A stretch of DNA of 46,182 nucleotides from Planctomycetota bacterium (GTDB lineage: Bacteria; Planctomycetota; Planctomycetia; Gemmatales; Gemmataceae), in NCBI GenBank assembly GCA_021809185.1, contig JAKBAI010000013.1, positions 1 to 46,182 on the forward strand, read 5' to 3'. Shown here piece after piece: positions 9,358-18,220 of the stretch (within the stretch, counting starts at the first letter, position 1; each line of letters opens with the position of its first letter). The notes beneath the pieces were generated by a model. It searched no databases. It had not been told where the DNA came from and saw only the letters and a list, made by a program, of their open reading frames with translations. A program made the position numbers and the translations under genes.

Positions 9358-9407
9358 TTATTAATTTGCTTTTATAGGTGAACAGGATTGTCTACATAAT
9401 CTCAAGA

Positions 9408-10229
9408 TTAAAGATATTTCTTAGAAATGGCTCGATACATAGCCGCGAGATGTTTCCAGCTCGAGTTATCTTCAAGATTTTTAATTACTTCTTCGAAAGC
9501 AAGCACTGCTTCCGAATAATTCTTTCCTGCTAAATTGGCTAAACCAAGATTGAAGCTTACTGCTATGGATTTTGGAAGTCCTCTCCAAATGGAGATAGCC
9601 AAATCATGTTTACCCTGATGCCAATAAGTCGAGGCCAGTTCGTTCTGGTACAATGATTCGAGTTCAGGACGAATGTTAGAGCTTATTTCCTTCAATAATT
9701 CTAGAGCATAATCAAAATCCCCAGAGGAACGAACGACTCCGATAGTCATTAAAGAAATAGGGAAATCTTCCTTTTTCAATTGCTCCTTAACCCATTCTTT
9801 CAATCCACTACTGCAAGGAATCGATTCTTGAATTTCGTTTTGAGTAGAAAATGAGGTAGAAGAAATTAATTTTGTTAATTCTCGAACTCTTTGAGGATAA
9901 TTCCCAAAAGCCATGGGCAGAAATAGAATTGGAGGTTGGCGATAAACTAATCGTTGCCATTCTTTCGGAGATGTTATTTGAATGAGTGAACTTGTATTTG
10001 GATACGCTTCAATTTTTGGCAACGTGAGCTGAAGCATTTTAGTGATTTCTTGCCAAGCCAATCCCGCATCTGCAAGAAATGGGACACCAGAATCATGAAG
10101 TTCAACCACTCCAACAGATTCTTCCGTAATTTCCAAAGGATGGTCCGATTGAAGATTACTTTCAAATAATTTAATCGTTAGGTTTGCAACTTCATTTGAG
10201 TTTCTTGAGTGATTGGGTTTGTTCTTCAT
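9408..10229 (-). CDS. TPR-like protein of unknown function
   Basis: 273 residues, no signal peptide or membrane segment. The C-terminal part (about residues 150-270) is helical, with tetratricopeptide-like spacing of small and aromatic residues (ALELLKEI, ELASTYWHQGKHDLAIS, NLGLANLAGKNYSEAVLAFEE). This suggests a protein-interaction scaffold. The N-terminal half has no family I recognise. The ATG at complement 10227-10229 has an AAGAG-type site upstream. It lies 185 bp after the HEAT-repeat gene on the same strand and ends just before a strong terminator, so it is probably the last gene of that transcript. The function is not assigned. Confidence 0.8.
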   Translation of the reverse strand: MKNKPNHSRNSNEVANLTIKLFESNLQSDHPLEITEESVGVVELHDSGVPFLADAGLAWQEITKMLQLTLPKIEAYPNTSSLIQITSPKEWQRLVYRQPPILFLPMAFGNYPQRVRELTKLISSTSFSTQNEIQESIPCSSGLKEWVKEQLKKEDFPISLMTIGVVRSSGDFDYALELLKEISSNIRPELESLYQNELASTYWHQGKHDLAISIWRGLPKSIAVSFNLGLANLAGKNYSEAVLAFEEVIKNLEDNSSWKHLAAMYRAISKKYL

Positions 10230-10414
10230 CTATTCGTCTCTTTTCAATTAATTTCCAATTTATCGTTCCGTTCGCCTTAATCTTCGAACGGAAAAGAAAC
10301 AAACCCTTGCGCAGATCACATATATTTCGATGTTAATTTTCTAAAATTACAAGAATAAATCAGTAGTTAAAGAATTAATATTTGAAATCGACACTTTTCC
10401 ATCATTAAAATTGG

Positions 10415-12856
10415 TTAATCTCCTGGATTTTTTTGTTTAGGTTCTTTAGGATCGTTAGAATCTTTAGGTTCTTTAGAATCTTTAGGTTCTTTGGAATCTT
10501 TTGGATCTTTAGGATCAATTGAATCTTTGGGATCCTTGGGTGGATCTTTGGAATCTTTAGTTCGTTTTATATCAGAAAACAAAGGCTGATAGAGTTTTAA
10601 GGCATCCCCAGTGAGAACCGAATTTGCAGAAACCAATCCTCTGAGGACAGAAAGAGGATTTTTCAATTCGACAGGAATATCGGAACTCATTAATTGGTTC
10701 AATAAATCGACTTGGGTTTTACTGACATAGACACCATGAAGTTGAATATGCTTAATTAAACCTTGAACCGCTTCTACTCTCAATGCAATCGGCTCGGCAT
10801 TATTCAGAGCATAGTTCGCTAGATCTTGTTGAGCCTCAACGCGAGGAATATTGACAACCGTTTCGATGCCATCATGAGCTAAATCTGTTTTTAGAATGGC
10901 TCGGCGAATTTCTTTCTCTGCGTCCAGGAAGGGATAATCGGGCAGCGAGCGATTTGCCATTTTCCGAAGCCAATACATTGCAATTTTAGCCCGTTGAACC
11001 CGTTCCGCTGCAGATAATGGTAGAGTAGCTGTATCCGCGAATAAGGACACCATCTCAACTTGGAAACTTTCGGGGGTTAGAATTTCAGAAGTAATAAAGA
11101 CATTTTTATAAGATCTTGTCAATTTCAGTAATCTTGTCATTTCGATTTCGGCTTGCGCGCGATTACGGTGCATAATCACAAGAGGCACTTTGGCAACTCG
11201 AACATCAGACCTCAATTGTGCAATTACATCAGGCAAAGGAGGAAACTTGATTTGATTACTGATTAAGATAATATCTGCTCCCCCAAAATTATTGATGGAA
11301 CGCATCAATTCTTTTCCTGTTGGGAACGATTTGACCTCAAAACCGACTTTTCGAATCGAATCCGACATTAAATCCGCAATGACTCGATCATCCTCGCCAA
11401 GAAATGCCATCGGTTTTACCGGGGCATCTTGGGGCAAAATATAGTCATCGAGTGCGCTTCGCAAAACTTCGACAATCCGCGCATACGATTGATGTTTAGG
11501 GGGACCAGGAATTTTCAAAAGAGCATTCGCGGAAGCAAACTGGACCCGTTTATCAGGATAGTTCAACCCTTTCATCAATAAACTAGGTTTGAAAACGTCT
11601 TTGGTCTTGGGATTTGCAAGTAAGGCCATTCCAGGAATCTTCTCGGAACGGTCACCGATAACCTGAATAACCCCTAAGATTATTGACGATTTTTGGTCAT
11701 TAAAGGCTTTATTTAGAATATCTGCCAATAAATCGTAAGGTGCAGCACCTAAGAGTTCATAGAGACTAGGAGAGCTTTGCGATAACGGCTTTTCCACTCC
11801 AGCACGGATAAAATGTTTCTCTAGGGCAAGGGATAGAAACAAAGATTGTGCTGTCAAATCGTCTGGTTTGATTGATAAAGCCCATTTGAGATACCGTAGG
11901 CCAAAATACTCTTCGGCAGATGATTTAGTATACATTTGCTTAGTAAGCTTATTGCCATCCCATTGCCAGATCGGCACCTGGAGATCATTTTGGAATGTTT
12001 TTTGGTGGTTATAAAACTGAGTAGCTATTTTAATCAACTCTTCGACGGGGTTTCGCCGGTCAGGATCGATATTCAAGATCTCTCGAAGCATCTCTTTCGC
12101 TTGGAGTTTAACTAATTTTGGAATGGGGAGCTTTGTGGCACTCAAATACCATAGAGTGGGGATAAAATCGGTCTCTGCACGATTGGCTAAGGCCAGATAC
12201 TCTTGCCTTTTACGAAATCCTTGAAGTAGATTCAACTGGAAATTGGGATTATTGACATCCATAAAAGCGACTTGGGCAGGAACAGTTGAGAGATCTAATA
12301 TGGTAAAAAGATCAAAAATGGAAATGACCAAGGCTTCTGATGGATTCGTTTGAAGCAGATTGATTAAAATTGGCATCACTGCATCACCAGATCGAGATAA
12401 TTCTCGAATTGCGAATGCACGCTCTTCCGGAGAAGCCGATAAATTGTTGGCAAAACGGGTGATTCGAATCGGATCAGAAAGCTCTTTCTTTAAAGTAGTA
12501 GATAGCGTTTCGATTAGCTTTTCGACATTCTTCCGAGCTTCCGCTTCTTGTTTTTCATTGTTATACCATTTCTTGACATTTCTCAATTTCAAGAACGGGA
12601 CCATGGTATGTTTTTCTTCCAATTCAAGCCATTGTTTATCCGTTGGGTTTGATTCAAGTAGTTTTCCGATAAAATCTGCGGCAATATCAAATTTACCAAC
12701 ATTGATTTCGAAAGTGATGATTCGCCAAAATTCAGCAGGGGTAGTAGGTTTTTTGAAGAAATCGAGATCCTGTTGAGCATGAATTGGAAAAACTAGCCCT
12801 AGGCCCAGAAACAATAAAAGCCCTATTATCCAATTTTGAAAGGATCGGTGTATCAC
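10415..12856 (-). CDS. Exported HEAT-repeat protein with a degenerate receiver-like domain
   Basis: The preferred start is a GTG at complement 12854-12856, with a GAGG site 9 bases upstream; the frame is open further to a TTG at 12922 that lacks such a site. This gives 813 residues and a typical signal peptide (about 1-28, hydrophobic core then an AHAQ-like cleavage region). Helical HEAT-like repeats occur at about 125-210 and 425-475. Residues about 482-610 look like a response-regulator receiver fold: an acidic GEDD after the first strand and hydrophobic strands in the right places. The phospho-acceptor aspartate is replaced by Ser (DIILIS). The C-terminal 60 residues are a charged KDP/KDS/KEP repeat. 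It probably lies in the periplasm. The function is unknown. Confidence 0.82.
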   Translation of the reverse strand: MIHRSFQNWIIGLLLFLGLGLVFPIHAQQDLDFFKKPTTPAEFWRIITFEINVGKFDIAADFIGKLLESNPTDKQWLELEEKHTMVPFLKLRNVKKWYNNEKQEAEARKNVEKLIETLSTTLKKELSDPIRITRFANNLSASPEERAFAIRELSRSGDAVMPILINLLQTNPSEALVISIFDLFTILDLSTVPAQVAFMDVNNPNFQLNLLQGFRKRQEYLALANRAETDFIPTLWYLSATKLPIPKLVKLQAKEMLREILNIDPDRRNPVEELIKIATQFYNHQKTFQNDLQVPIWQWDGNKLTKQMYTKSSAEEYFGLRYLKWALSIKPDDLTAQSLFLSLALEKHFIRAGVEKPLSQSSPSLYELLGAAPYDLLADILNKAFNDQKSSIILGVIQVIGDRSEKIPGMALLANPKTKDVFKPSLLMKGLNYPDKRVQFASANALLKIPGPPKHQSYARIVEVLRSALDDYILPQDAPVKPMAFLGEDDRVIADLMSDSIRKVGFEVKSFPTGKELMRSINNFGGADIILISNQIKFPPLPDVIAQLRSDVRVAKVPLVIMHRNRAQAEIEMTRLLKLTRSYKNVFITSEILTPESFQVEMVSLFADTATLPLSAAERVQRAKIAMYWLRKMANRSLPDYPFLDAEKEIRRAILKTDLAHDGIETVVNIPRVEAQQDLANYALNNAEPIALRVEAVQGLIKHIQLHGVYVSKTQVDLLNQLMSSDIPVELKNPLSVLRGLVSANSVLTGDALKLYQPLFSDIKRTKDSKDPPKDPKDSIDPKDPKDSKEPKDSKEPKDSNDPKEPKQKNPGD
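10418..10594 (-). repeat. Low-complexity repeat coding a Lys-Asp/Glu-Pro/Ser tail
   Basis: DNA for the last about 59 residues of the HEAT protein. It is built from near-identical short units encoding KDPKDS and KEPKDS, differing mostly at single bases, as expected from slippage or unequal exchange. Length variation between strains is likely. Confidence 0.75.
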
Positions 12857-12930
12857 GTTGGTGAACCTCAATAAACCTATACTACATAAATAAAAGCAAA
12901 TCCATTCTTTTCCAGAATCCAATAAATATA

Positions 12931-14235
12931 TTATTCACCAAATCCATCTAAATTGCAACATTCTTCTGCCGCGATTAAATCGGCATAGGTCTCACGACGA
13001 CGAATCAAAATAGCTTTATCGCCTTTAACGAGGATTTCTGCTGCTCTTCTTCTCGCATTATAGTTTGAGCTCATCGACATCCCATAAGCTCCTGCACTAA
13101 AAGTCGCTAGTAAAGTTCCGCGTGATACTTTTGGCAAAAAACGATCCTTCGCCAAAAAATCTCCAGATTCACAAACGGGGCCGACAACGTTTTGTAAAAA
13201 AGTATCAGAATTTTGAACTTCATAATCCTGTGGAGGCAAATTAGTCCCAGCGGGTAAATCAACTGTCCAGATTCGATGGAATGAATCGTATAAGGTGGGG
13301 CGAATCAAATCGTTCATTGCTGCATCTTGAATAATATAGTTCTTGCCACCAGATTCTTTGGTGAATAATACAGAGCTGACAAGAATTCCTGCATTGCCAA
13401 CAATAAACCTACCCGGTTCGAGAATTAACTGGCAATTCAGTTTCTTAACCGTGGGCAAAATAAATTCAGCAAAAGCGGAAGCAGGTAGAGCCTCCTGTTT
13501 TTTATAATGAATTCCGAAGCCACCCCCCATATTGAGATGAGTAATCGGATGACCTTGTTCGCGGAGACTCTGAATAATCGGAATCGCTTTTTCACAACCC
13601 AATCGATACGGTTCTGCACTTAATATGGGAGATCCCAAATGAAGATGAATTCCTTTGATCGCGATACCGGGATGACCAACAACCCCCCGCGCAACATCTA
13701 AAACGGTTTCAATATCTAATCCAAATTTGACCCCTTTGACCGAAGTATCGGTTTTAACATGGGTCTTTGGTGGTAAATCGGGATTGACTCTCAACGCGAT
13801 CGAAGCAACTTTCCCTAAAGATTGCGCAATCGCACCGATCGTATGGAGTTCCTCTTCAGATTCGACATTGAACATAAAAACATCATTTTGAAGAGCAAAA
13901 TGAATTTCCTCATCGGTCTTGCCAACACCTGCATAAACAATGCTTTCTCCAGATGCCCCCGCTGCTAAAGCCCGATACATTTCACCACCACTGGTGACAT
14001 CAAACCCAGATCCATGCTCGCGCATCACTCGGCAGATATGAATATTGCCATTTGTTTTTACACTATAGCAGATCAACGGCTTTGCTTCGGCAAATGCGGT
14101 TTGCAATTGGTTCAAATGGTGAACCAGCGTGGCATAGCTATAGATAAAAATAGGGGTGCCATATTCTTTAGCCAAATCGGATACGGGAATTTCTTCACAA
14201 TACAATTTCTGATTCCGATAATGAAAATGGTCCAC
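12931..14235 (-). CDS. lysA: Diaminopimelate decarboxylase
   Basis: PLP enzyme that decarboxylates meso-diaminopimelate to L-lysine, the last step of lysine synthesis. The 434 residues match the family. The PLP-binding lysine is Lys60 in YSVKTNGN. The HLHLGS strand is at 197-202, the glycine loop GGGFG at 237-241, and EPGR at 273-276. The active-site CESGD motif (Cys355) is donated across the dimer. The start is a GTG at complement 14233-14235 with an AGAG-type site about 7 bases upstream. It follows argH by 72 bp on the same strand and is probably co-transcribed with it. Confidence 0.96.
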   Translation of the reverse strand: MDHFHYRNQKLYCEEIPVSDLAKEYGTPIFIYSYATLVHHLNQLQTAFAEAKPLICYSVKTNGNIHICRVMREHGSGFDVTSGGEMYRALAAGASGESIVYAGVGKTDEEIHFALQNDVFMFNVESEEELHTIGAIAQSLGKVASIALRVNPDLPPKTHVKTDTSVKGVKFGLDIETVLDVARGVVGHPGIAIKGIHLHLGSPILSAEPYRLGCEKAIPIIQSLREQGHPITHLNMGGGFGIHYKKQEALPASAFAEFILPTVKKLNCQLILEPGRFIVGNAGILVSSVLFTKESGGKNYIIQDAAMNDLIRPTLYDSFHRIWTVDLPAGTNLPPQDYEVQNSDTFLQNVVGPVCESGDFLAKDRFLPKVSRGTLLATFSAGAYGMSMSSNYNARRRAAEILVKGDKAILIRRRETYADLIAAEECCNLDGFGE

Positions 14236-14307
14236 AGAAGTCTCTTTCTCAGTTAAGTATTTTTTAGAAAAGTCGAATAAACTCTATAATCAAAGTTATA
14301 ATCAAAC

Positions 14308-15681
14308 TTATAATTTTTGCTGCCAAACTTTTAATTGCGTTTCAACTTCAAGCGGCCCGGTGGACCCCGCACTAACAAACGCCGCTAAAGCTTTCTCGAC
14401 ACCGAGCACCTGATAAACCGCTTTTCCTTGACCGGGACAGACCGATTCAAATCGATCGATCGGCAATTCAATCAATCGGCACCGCCGCTGTTCGCATTCG
14501 CGAACTAATTTTCCGACCGCTTCGTGAGCCGAGCGCATCGGCACTCCATGGCGAATGAAGTATTCCATCAAAGTGGTGGCGTCCAGAAACCCATCTTCAA
14601 GACGATTGGCGATTACCTCTCGGCGGAACTCTGTCTGTTGAATGAGCGGGGTGACGACATCCAAGATGCTTTTAATCGTATCGAAAGCATCGAAAATAGC
14701 CGGTTTATCCTCCTGAAGATCACGATTATAAGCCATAGGTAGGGCCTTCAAGAGCAGAAAAATCTGTTGTAAGGAAGAGATCACCCGAGCCGATTTACCG
14801 CGGGTCAATTCGAGCACATCGGGATTTTTCTTATGGGGCATGATGCTCGAACCGGTACAGAACGCATCGGGTAGATCGATAAACTGAAATTCAGTCGAAG
14901 TCCAAAGAATCCATTCCTCGGCCCAACTACTTAGATGAACAGCCATTAAGGCAAGATCGAATAGAAATTCCGCGGCAAAATCTCGATCGCTCGAAGCATC
15001 GAGGCTATTACGCATTACCTCGGAAAAATCCAATAAACTCGCCGTAAAACTCCGATCAATGGGGAGAGATGTCCCTGCTAATGCGGCAATCCCTAGCGGC
15101 ATCTGATTAACTCGTTTGCGGCAATCGGTAAGGCGATCTCGATCCCGGTGGAATTTTTCAATGTAAGCTAGAAAATAATGAGCTGCCAAAATAGGCTGCG
15201 CCCTTTGTAAATGAGTATACCCCGGCAAAACCAGATCTTTATATTTCTCCGCAATTTCCAAAAGTACTTTTTGCAATTCATGAAGCTTTTGATCTAATAG
15301 GTCGATCGCATCTCGCACCCATAACTTCGTATCGGTAACGACCTGATCATTTCGACTCCTAGCGGTGTGCAGCTTGCGGCCCAGATCTCCTAAACGATCG
15401 ATCAACGCATTCTCGATGTGTGTATGAATATCTTCGAGCTGGATCGAAAAAGGAAACCGATTTTGTTCAATTTCCTGTCCAATCTCATCTAGCTGGTGGC
15501 AGATCTGCTCTGCTTCATCCAGACCAATCAGTTCTACCTTCGCCAACATTCGTGCATGCGCTTTACTCGCTTCGATATCTTGGCGATAGAGGCGATGATC
15601 GACCTGGATCGATTCCGTAAATTCTTCTACTCGATGATCGGTATTTCCTGAAAATCGACCACCCCATGTTTTCTGTGTCAT
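14308..15681 (-). CDS. argH: Argininosuccinate lyase
   Basis: Cleaves argininosuccinate to arginine and fumarate, the final step of arginine synthesis. The 457 residues are the standard length. The fumarase/aspartase-superfamily signature [12 protein letters not shown] is at 277-288, including the catalytic Ser279. The substrate-binding ARSRNDQ stretch is at 107-113 and [10 protein letters not shown] (His157) at 154-163. The N-terminal WGGRF motif is typical of ArgH. The ATG at complement 15679-15681 has only a weak upstream ribosome binding site. It sits between aspS and lysA on one strand. Confidence 0.97.
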   Translation of the reverse strand: MTQKTWGGRFSGNTDHRVEEFTESIQVDHRLYRQDIEASKAHARMLAKVELIGLDEAEQICHQLDEIGQEIEQNRFPFSIQLEDIHTHIENALIDRLGDLGRKLHTARSRNDQVVTDTKLWVRDAIDLLDQKLHELQKVLLEIAEKYKDLVLPGYTHLQRAQPILAAHYFLAYIEKFHRDRDRLTDCRKRVNQMPLGIAALAGTSLPIDRSFTASLLDFSEVMRNSLDASSDRDFAAEFLFDLALMAVHLSSWAEEWILWTSTEFQFIDLPDAFCTGSSIMPHKKNPDVLELTRGKSARVISSLQQIFLLLKALPMAYNRDLQEDKPAIFDAFDTIKSILDVVTPLIQQTEFRREVIANRLEDGFLDATTLMEYFIRHGVPMRSAHEAVGKLVRECEQRRCRLIELPIDRFESVCPGQGKAVYQVLGVEKALAAFVSAGSTGPLEVETQLKVWQQKL

Positions 15682-15727
15682 GTATCGTTAAAATTCCATC
15701 ATGAATTGGATATTGATTCAAAAGAGT

Positions 15728-15771
15728 GTTCCGATAAGACATAAAATCAATCACTTCATCCTTATCGGAAC
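15728..15771 (-). promoter_or_regulatory. Inverted repeat between aspS and argH
   Basis: 11-bp perfect arms (15728-15738 and 15761-15771) with a 22-nt loop, 47 bases upstream of the argH start. On the minus strand only a weak T-rich stretch follows it. It could be a weak terminator of aspS or a leader element of argH. Confidence 0.4.
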
Positions 15772-15888
15772 CCAACCGATTATCAGCAAGCACAAACATC
15801 TAATTATTCGAATCTAATTATTCAATTTCAATTCGATCTAATCTAGTGCAGACTAAATAGTGCAGAACGATTCAAAAAGATTGCAAAA

Positions 15889-17691
15889 TTATTTCAAGCC
15901 CAAGTCTTTCAACTGGCGAGTCTCCACCGGTGCAGGAGCACCCGTCATCAAATCTCGCCCTTTTTGATTTTTAGGGAAGGCGATCACATCGCGTATGTTT
16001 GTTGTGCCTGCCAACATCATCGCCCAGCGATCTAATCCTAAAGCGATACCGCCATGAGGAGGAGCACCGAATTTTAAAGCATCCAGCAGAAAACCGAAGC
16101 GGTTTCTGGCATTTTCTTCATCCATACCTAAGATGGAAAAGATTTTTTGCTGGATCTCGGAGGAATGAATTCGAATCGATCCTCCACCAACCTCGTATCC
16201 ATTGATCACTAGATCGTAAGCTTTGGCTTTTACTCTCTTGGGATCTGTTTCTAAGTAGGTCAAATCATCATCTTGAGGGGCTGTAAACGGATGGTGATTC
16301 GCAACATATCGCCCCTCTTCGGCATCCCACATGAATAAAGGAAAATCGACAACCCAGGCAATAGAAAAATCTTCTGCAACGGGCGCAGTTTCCTTTTCCC
16401 ACCAGTTGGTGTAACATTTTAGCAGGTTACCTAGGTGCGACCTTAAAGCACCCAAGGCATCGCACACCACTTGCTCTTGATCTGCCACCATTAATAACAC
16501 ATCGCCTGCCTTCGCATCGAAAGCTTTGCGAAGATCTCCTTGGACTTCTGGAGAAAAGAACTTCTCGATCGATCCTGAAAATTTGCTCTCTTCAACCTTC
16601 AACCAGGCCAATCCTTTTGCCCCATAGTTGGCTACGAATTCTGCCAGTTTACCCCCTGGTTTCAGATCGGTATTGGAGAACTTATCTGCGGCGTTCGGTG
16701 CTTTAATACCCCGAACCGTTCCCCCTTTGGCCAATATATCTTTGAATACTTTGAATTCCGACCTCGCGACAATCTCATCTAACGCAACAATTGGTAATCC
16801 GAAACGCAAGTCCGGTTTATCGCTGCCGTATTTGGTCATCGCTTCGGCATACGAAATTTTTGGTAAAGGTAACGGGATCGTGATCCCTAGACAATTCTGG
16901 AATATCTTTTGAGTCAACCTTTCTATAACCTGGAAAATATTCTCTATTTCAATAAACGACATCTCCAAATCGAGCTGAGTAAACTCTGGTTGGCGATCAG
17001 CTCGTAAATCTTCATCTCGTAAACATCTTGCTATTTGAAAATATTTATCATATCCTGCAACCATTAATAATTGCTTGTAAAGCTGAGGCGATTGTGGGAG
17101 AGCATAAAATTCTCCGTGAAACGTTCGACTAGGGACTAGATAATCTCTCGCCCCTTCTGGAGTACTTTTCCCTAACAAAGGAGTTTCCAATTCCAAGAAA
17201 CCCTCGTCGCTCAAGAATGTTCGTATCGTATGATTGATTAAATGGCGTTTGATCAAGGTATCTTGAAGAGATTTTCTTCTCAGGTCAAGGAATCTATATT
17301 GCAATCTTAAATCTTCATTGGCCAGTTCGCTGCCAAATTCTGTCACTTCGAACGGGGGAACCGGCGAAGAGTTCAAGATTTTGATTTTATTTACCTTCAA
17401 TTCTACTTTACCGGTTGATAGCTTTAAGTTTTCTTTGCCGGGTAATCGTTTCGAAACTTGACCCGTAACGGATAAGACAAACTCTCTACTGATTGTCTGA
17501 GCAATCTGAAAAACTTGAGGATTATCGATTTCAGCTACGACCTGAGTGATACCGTATCGATCTCGCAAATCGATAAATATTTGATCAGGATAGGTTCGAA
17601 TAGTATTAACCCATCCGTTTAAGGTGACGATGGTCCCTACCAGGTTTTCACACAATTCACCACAGGTATGGGTACGCTGCCAATCACTCAT
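15889..17691 (-). CDS. aspS: Aspartyl-tRNA synthetase, bacterial type
   Basis: Class II aminoacyl-tRNA synthetase, 600 residues. That is the length expected for the bacterial form: an OB-fold anticodon-binding domain (about 1-110), the catalytic core, and the inserted GAD domain (about 285-410). Motif 2 appears as RCLRDEDLRADRQPEF and motif 3 as GGIALGLDRW near the C-terminus. The start is the ATG at complement 17689-17691, preceded by AAAGGA; the frame also includes a TTG one codon upstream. At the anticodon-recognition position that distinguishes aspartate-only from Asp/Asn enzymes, the sequence has Tyr (TYPDQIFID), so specificity is open. First gene of the aspS-argH-lysA run. Confidence 0.96.
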   Translation of the reverse strand: MSDWQRTHTCGELCENLVGTIVTLNGWVNTIRTYPDQIFIDLRDRYGITQVVAEIDNPQVFQIAQTISREFVLSVTGQVSKRLPGKENLKLSTGKVELKVNKIKILNSSPVPPFEVTEFGSELANEDLRLQYRFLDLRRKSLQDTLIKRHLINHTIRTFLSDEGFLELETPLLGKSTPEGARDYLVPSRTFHGEFYALPQSPQLYKQLLMVAGYDKYFQIARCLRDEDLRADRQPEFTQLDLEMSFIEIENIFQVIERLTQKIFQNCLGITIPLPLPKISYAEAMTKYGSDKPDLRFGLPIVALDEIVARSEFKVFKDILAKGGTVRGIKAPNAADKFSNTDLKPGGKLAEFVANYGAKGLAWLKVEESKFSGSIEKFFSPEVQGDLRKAFDAKAGDVLLMVADQEQVVCDALGALRSHLGNLLKCYTNWWEKETAPVAEDFSIAWVVDFPLFMWDAEEGRYVANHHPFTAPQDDDLTYLETDPKRVKAKAYDLVINGYEVGGGSIRIHSSEIQQKIFSILGMDEENARNRFGFLLDALKFGAPPHGGIALGLDRWAMMLAGTTNIRDVIAFPKNQKGRDLMTGAPAPVETRQLKDLGLK

Positions 17692-18220
17692 CAATAATCC
17701 TTTTCTCGATCCTTGTCTCGGTTACTTTTTATGCTTTTGGAATCGCCTTCACTCGGCGTTCCTTTTACCAATAAGCAATAGTTTCGCTTCTCTACACCGT
17801 ATTTTGGCTAGAACTCTCCAGTAATCTCTCTAATAATCATCACTTCTAGATTACTTAAACATTTTATAGGAATCGATCTATACTTTTCCGATGAGAAAAA
17901 TTCGTATTGTTCCCAATTTTTCAAATCATTTCCTTGAATCGATCGAAGACAACTTCACCGATTCTTACCAAAATTTTATTATATAACTTAACCTAAGAAT
18001 GAGGAGTTCACGATGAATGAAGTTCGTAAAAACAATGAGTAATTTCTATTTTTTTCAAGTTGTTGAGAACGATCGGTTCCATCGAGTGAATTTCCAAGGG
18101 CTCGACCGGTTTCTAATTTAATCGAAGTTCGAAAAAATCAACGCTGTTTATAGAAACAAAAAGGTTCTAATTCAGTATAATGATTTAATAAAAATATTTG
18201 TATTGAAAGTAGAGAAAAAA
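17692..18220. other. Divergent spacer between aspS and the protease pair
   Basis: 529 bp, AT-rich, expected to carry promoters for both directions. The one item of note is a GAGGAG site at 18001-18006 followed by a nine-codon ORF (18013-18042). Confidence 0.5.
18013..18042 (+). CDS. Possible nine-residue leader ORF
   Basis: ATG at 18013 with a strong GAGGAG site 6 bases upstream, then MNEVRKNNE and TAA. The very good ribosome binding site is the only reason to mention it. It lies 180 bp upstream of the protease gene and could be a leader peptide or chance. Confidence 0.2.
   Translation: MNEVRKNNE

Larger units (their letters stand above)
8805..9407. other. Intergenic region with three hairpins
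   Basis: A 603-bp very AT-rich gap. The left part (8805-9100) shows nothing beyond the expected kdsD promoter. A 100-codon minus-strand frame here is AT-driven and hydrophobic, with no recognisable features, and was not called. Perfect inverted repeats occur at 9104-9126 (8-bp arms), 9141-9172 (11-bp arms) and 9329-9357 (13-bp arms). Confidence 0.5.

Noticed and set aside
12857-12922. N-terminal extension of the HEAT protein from a TTG start
   Set aside because: It would bury the signal peptide behind 22 residues; the internal GTG has a GAGG site and a proper signal-peptide start.
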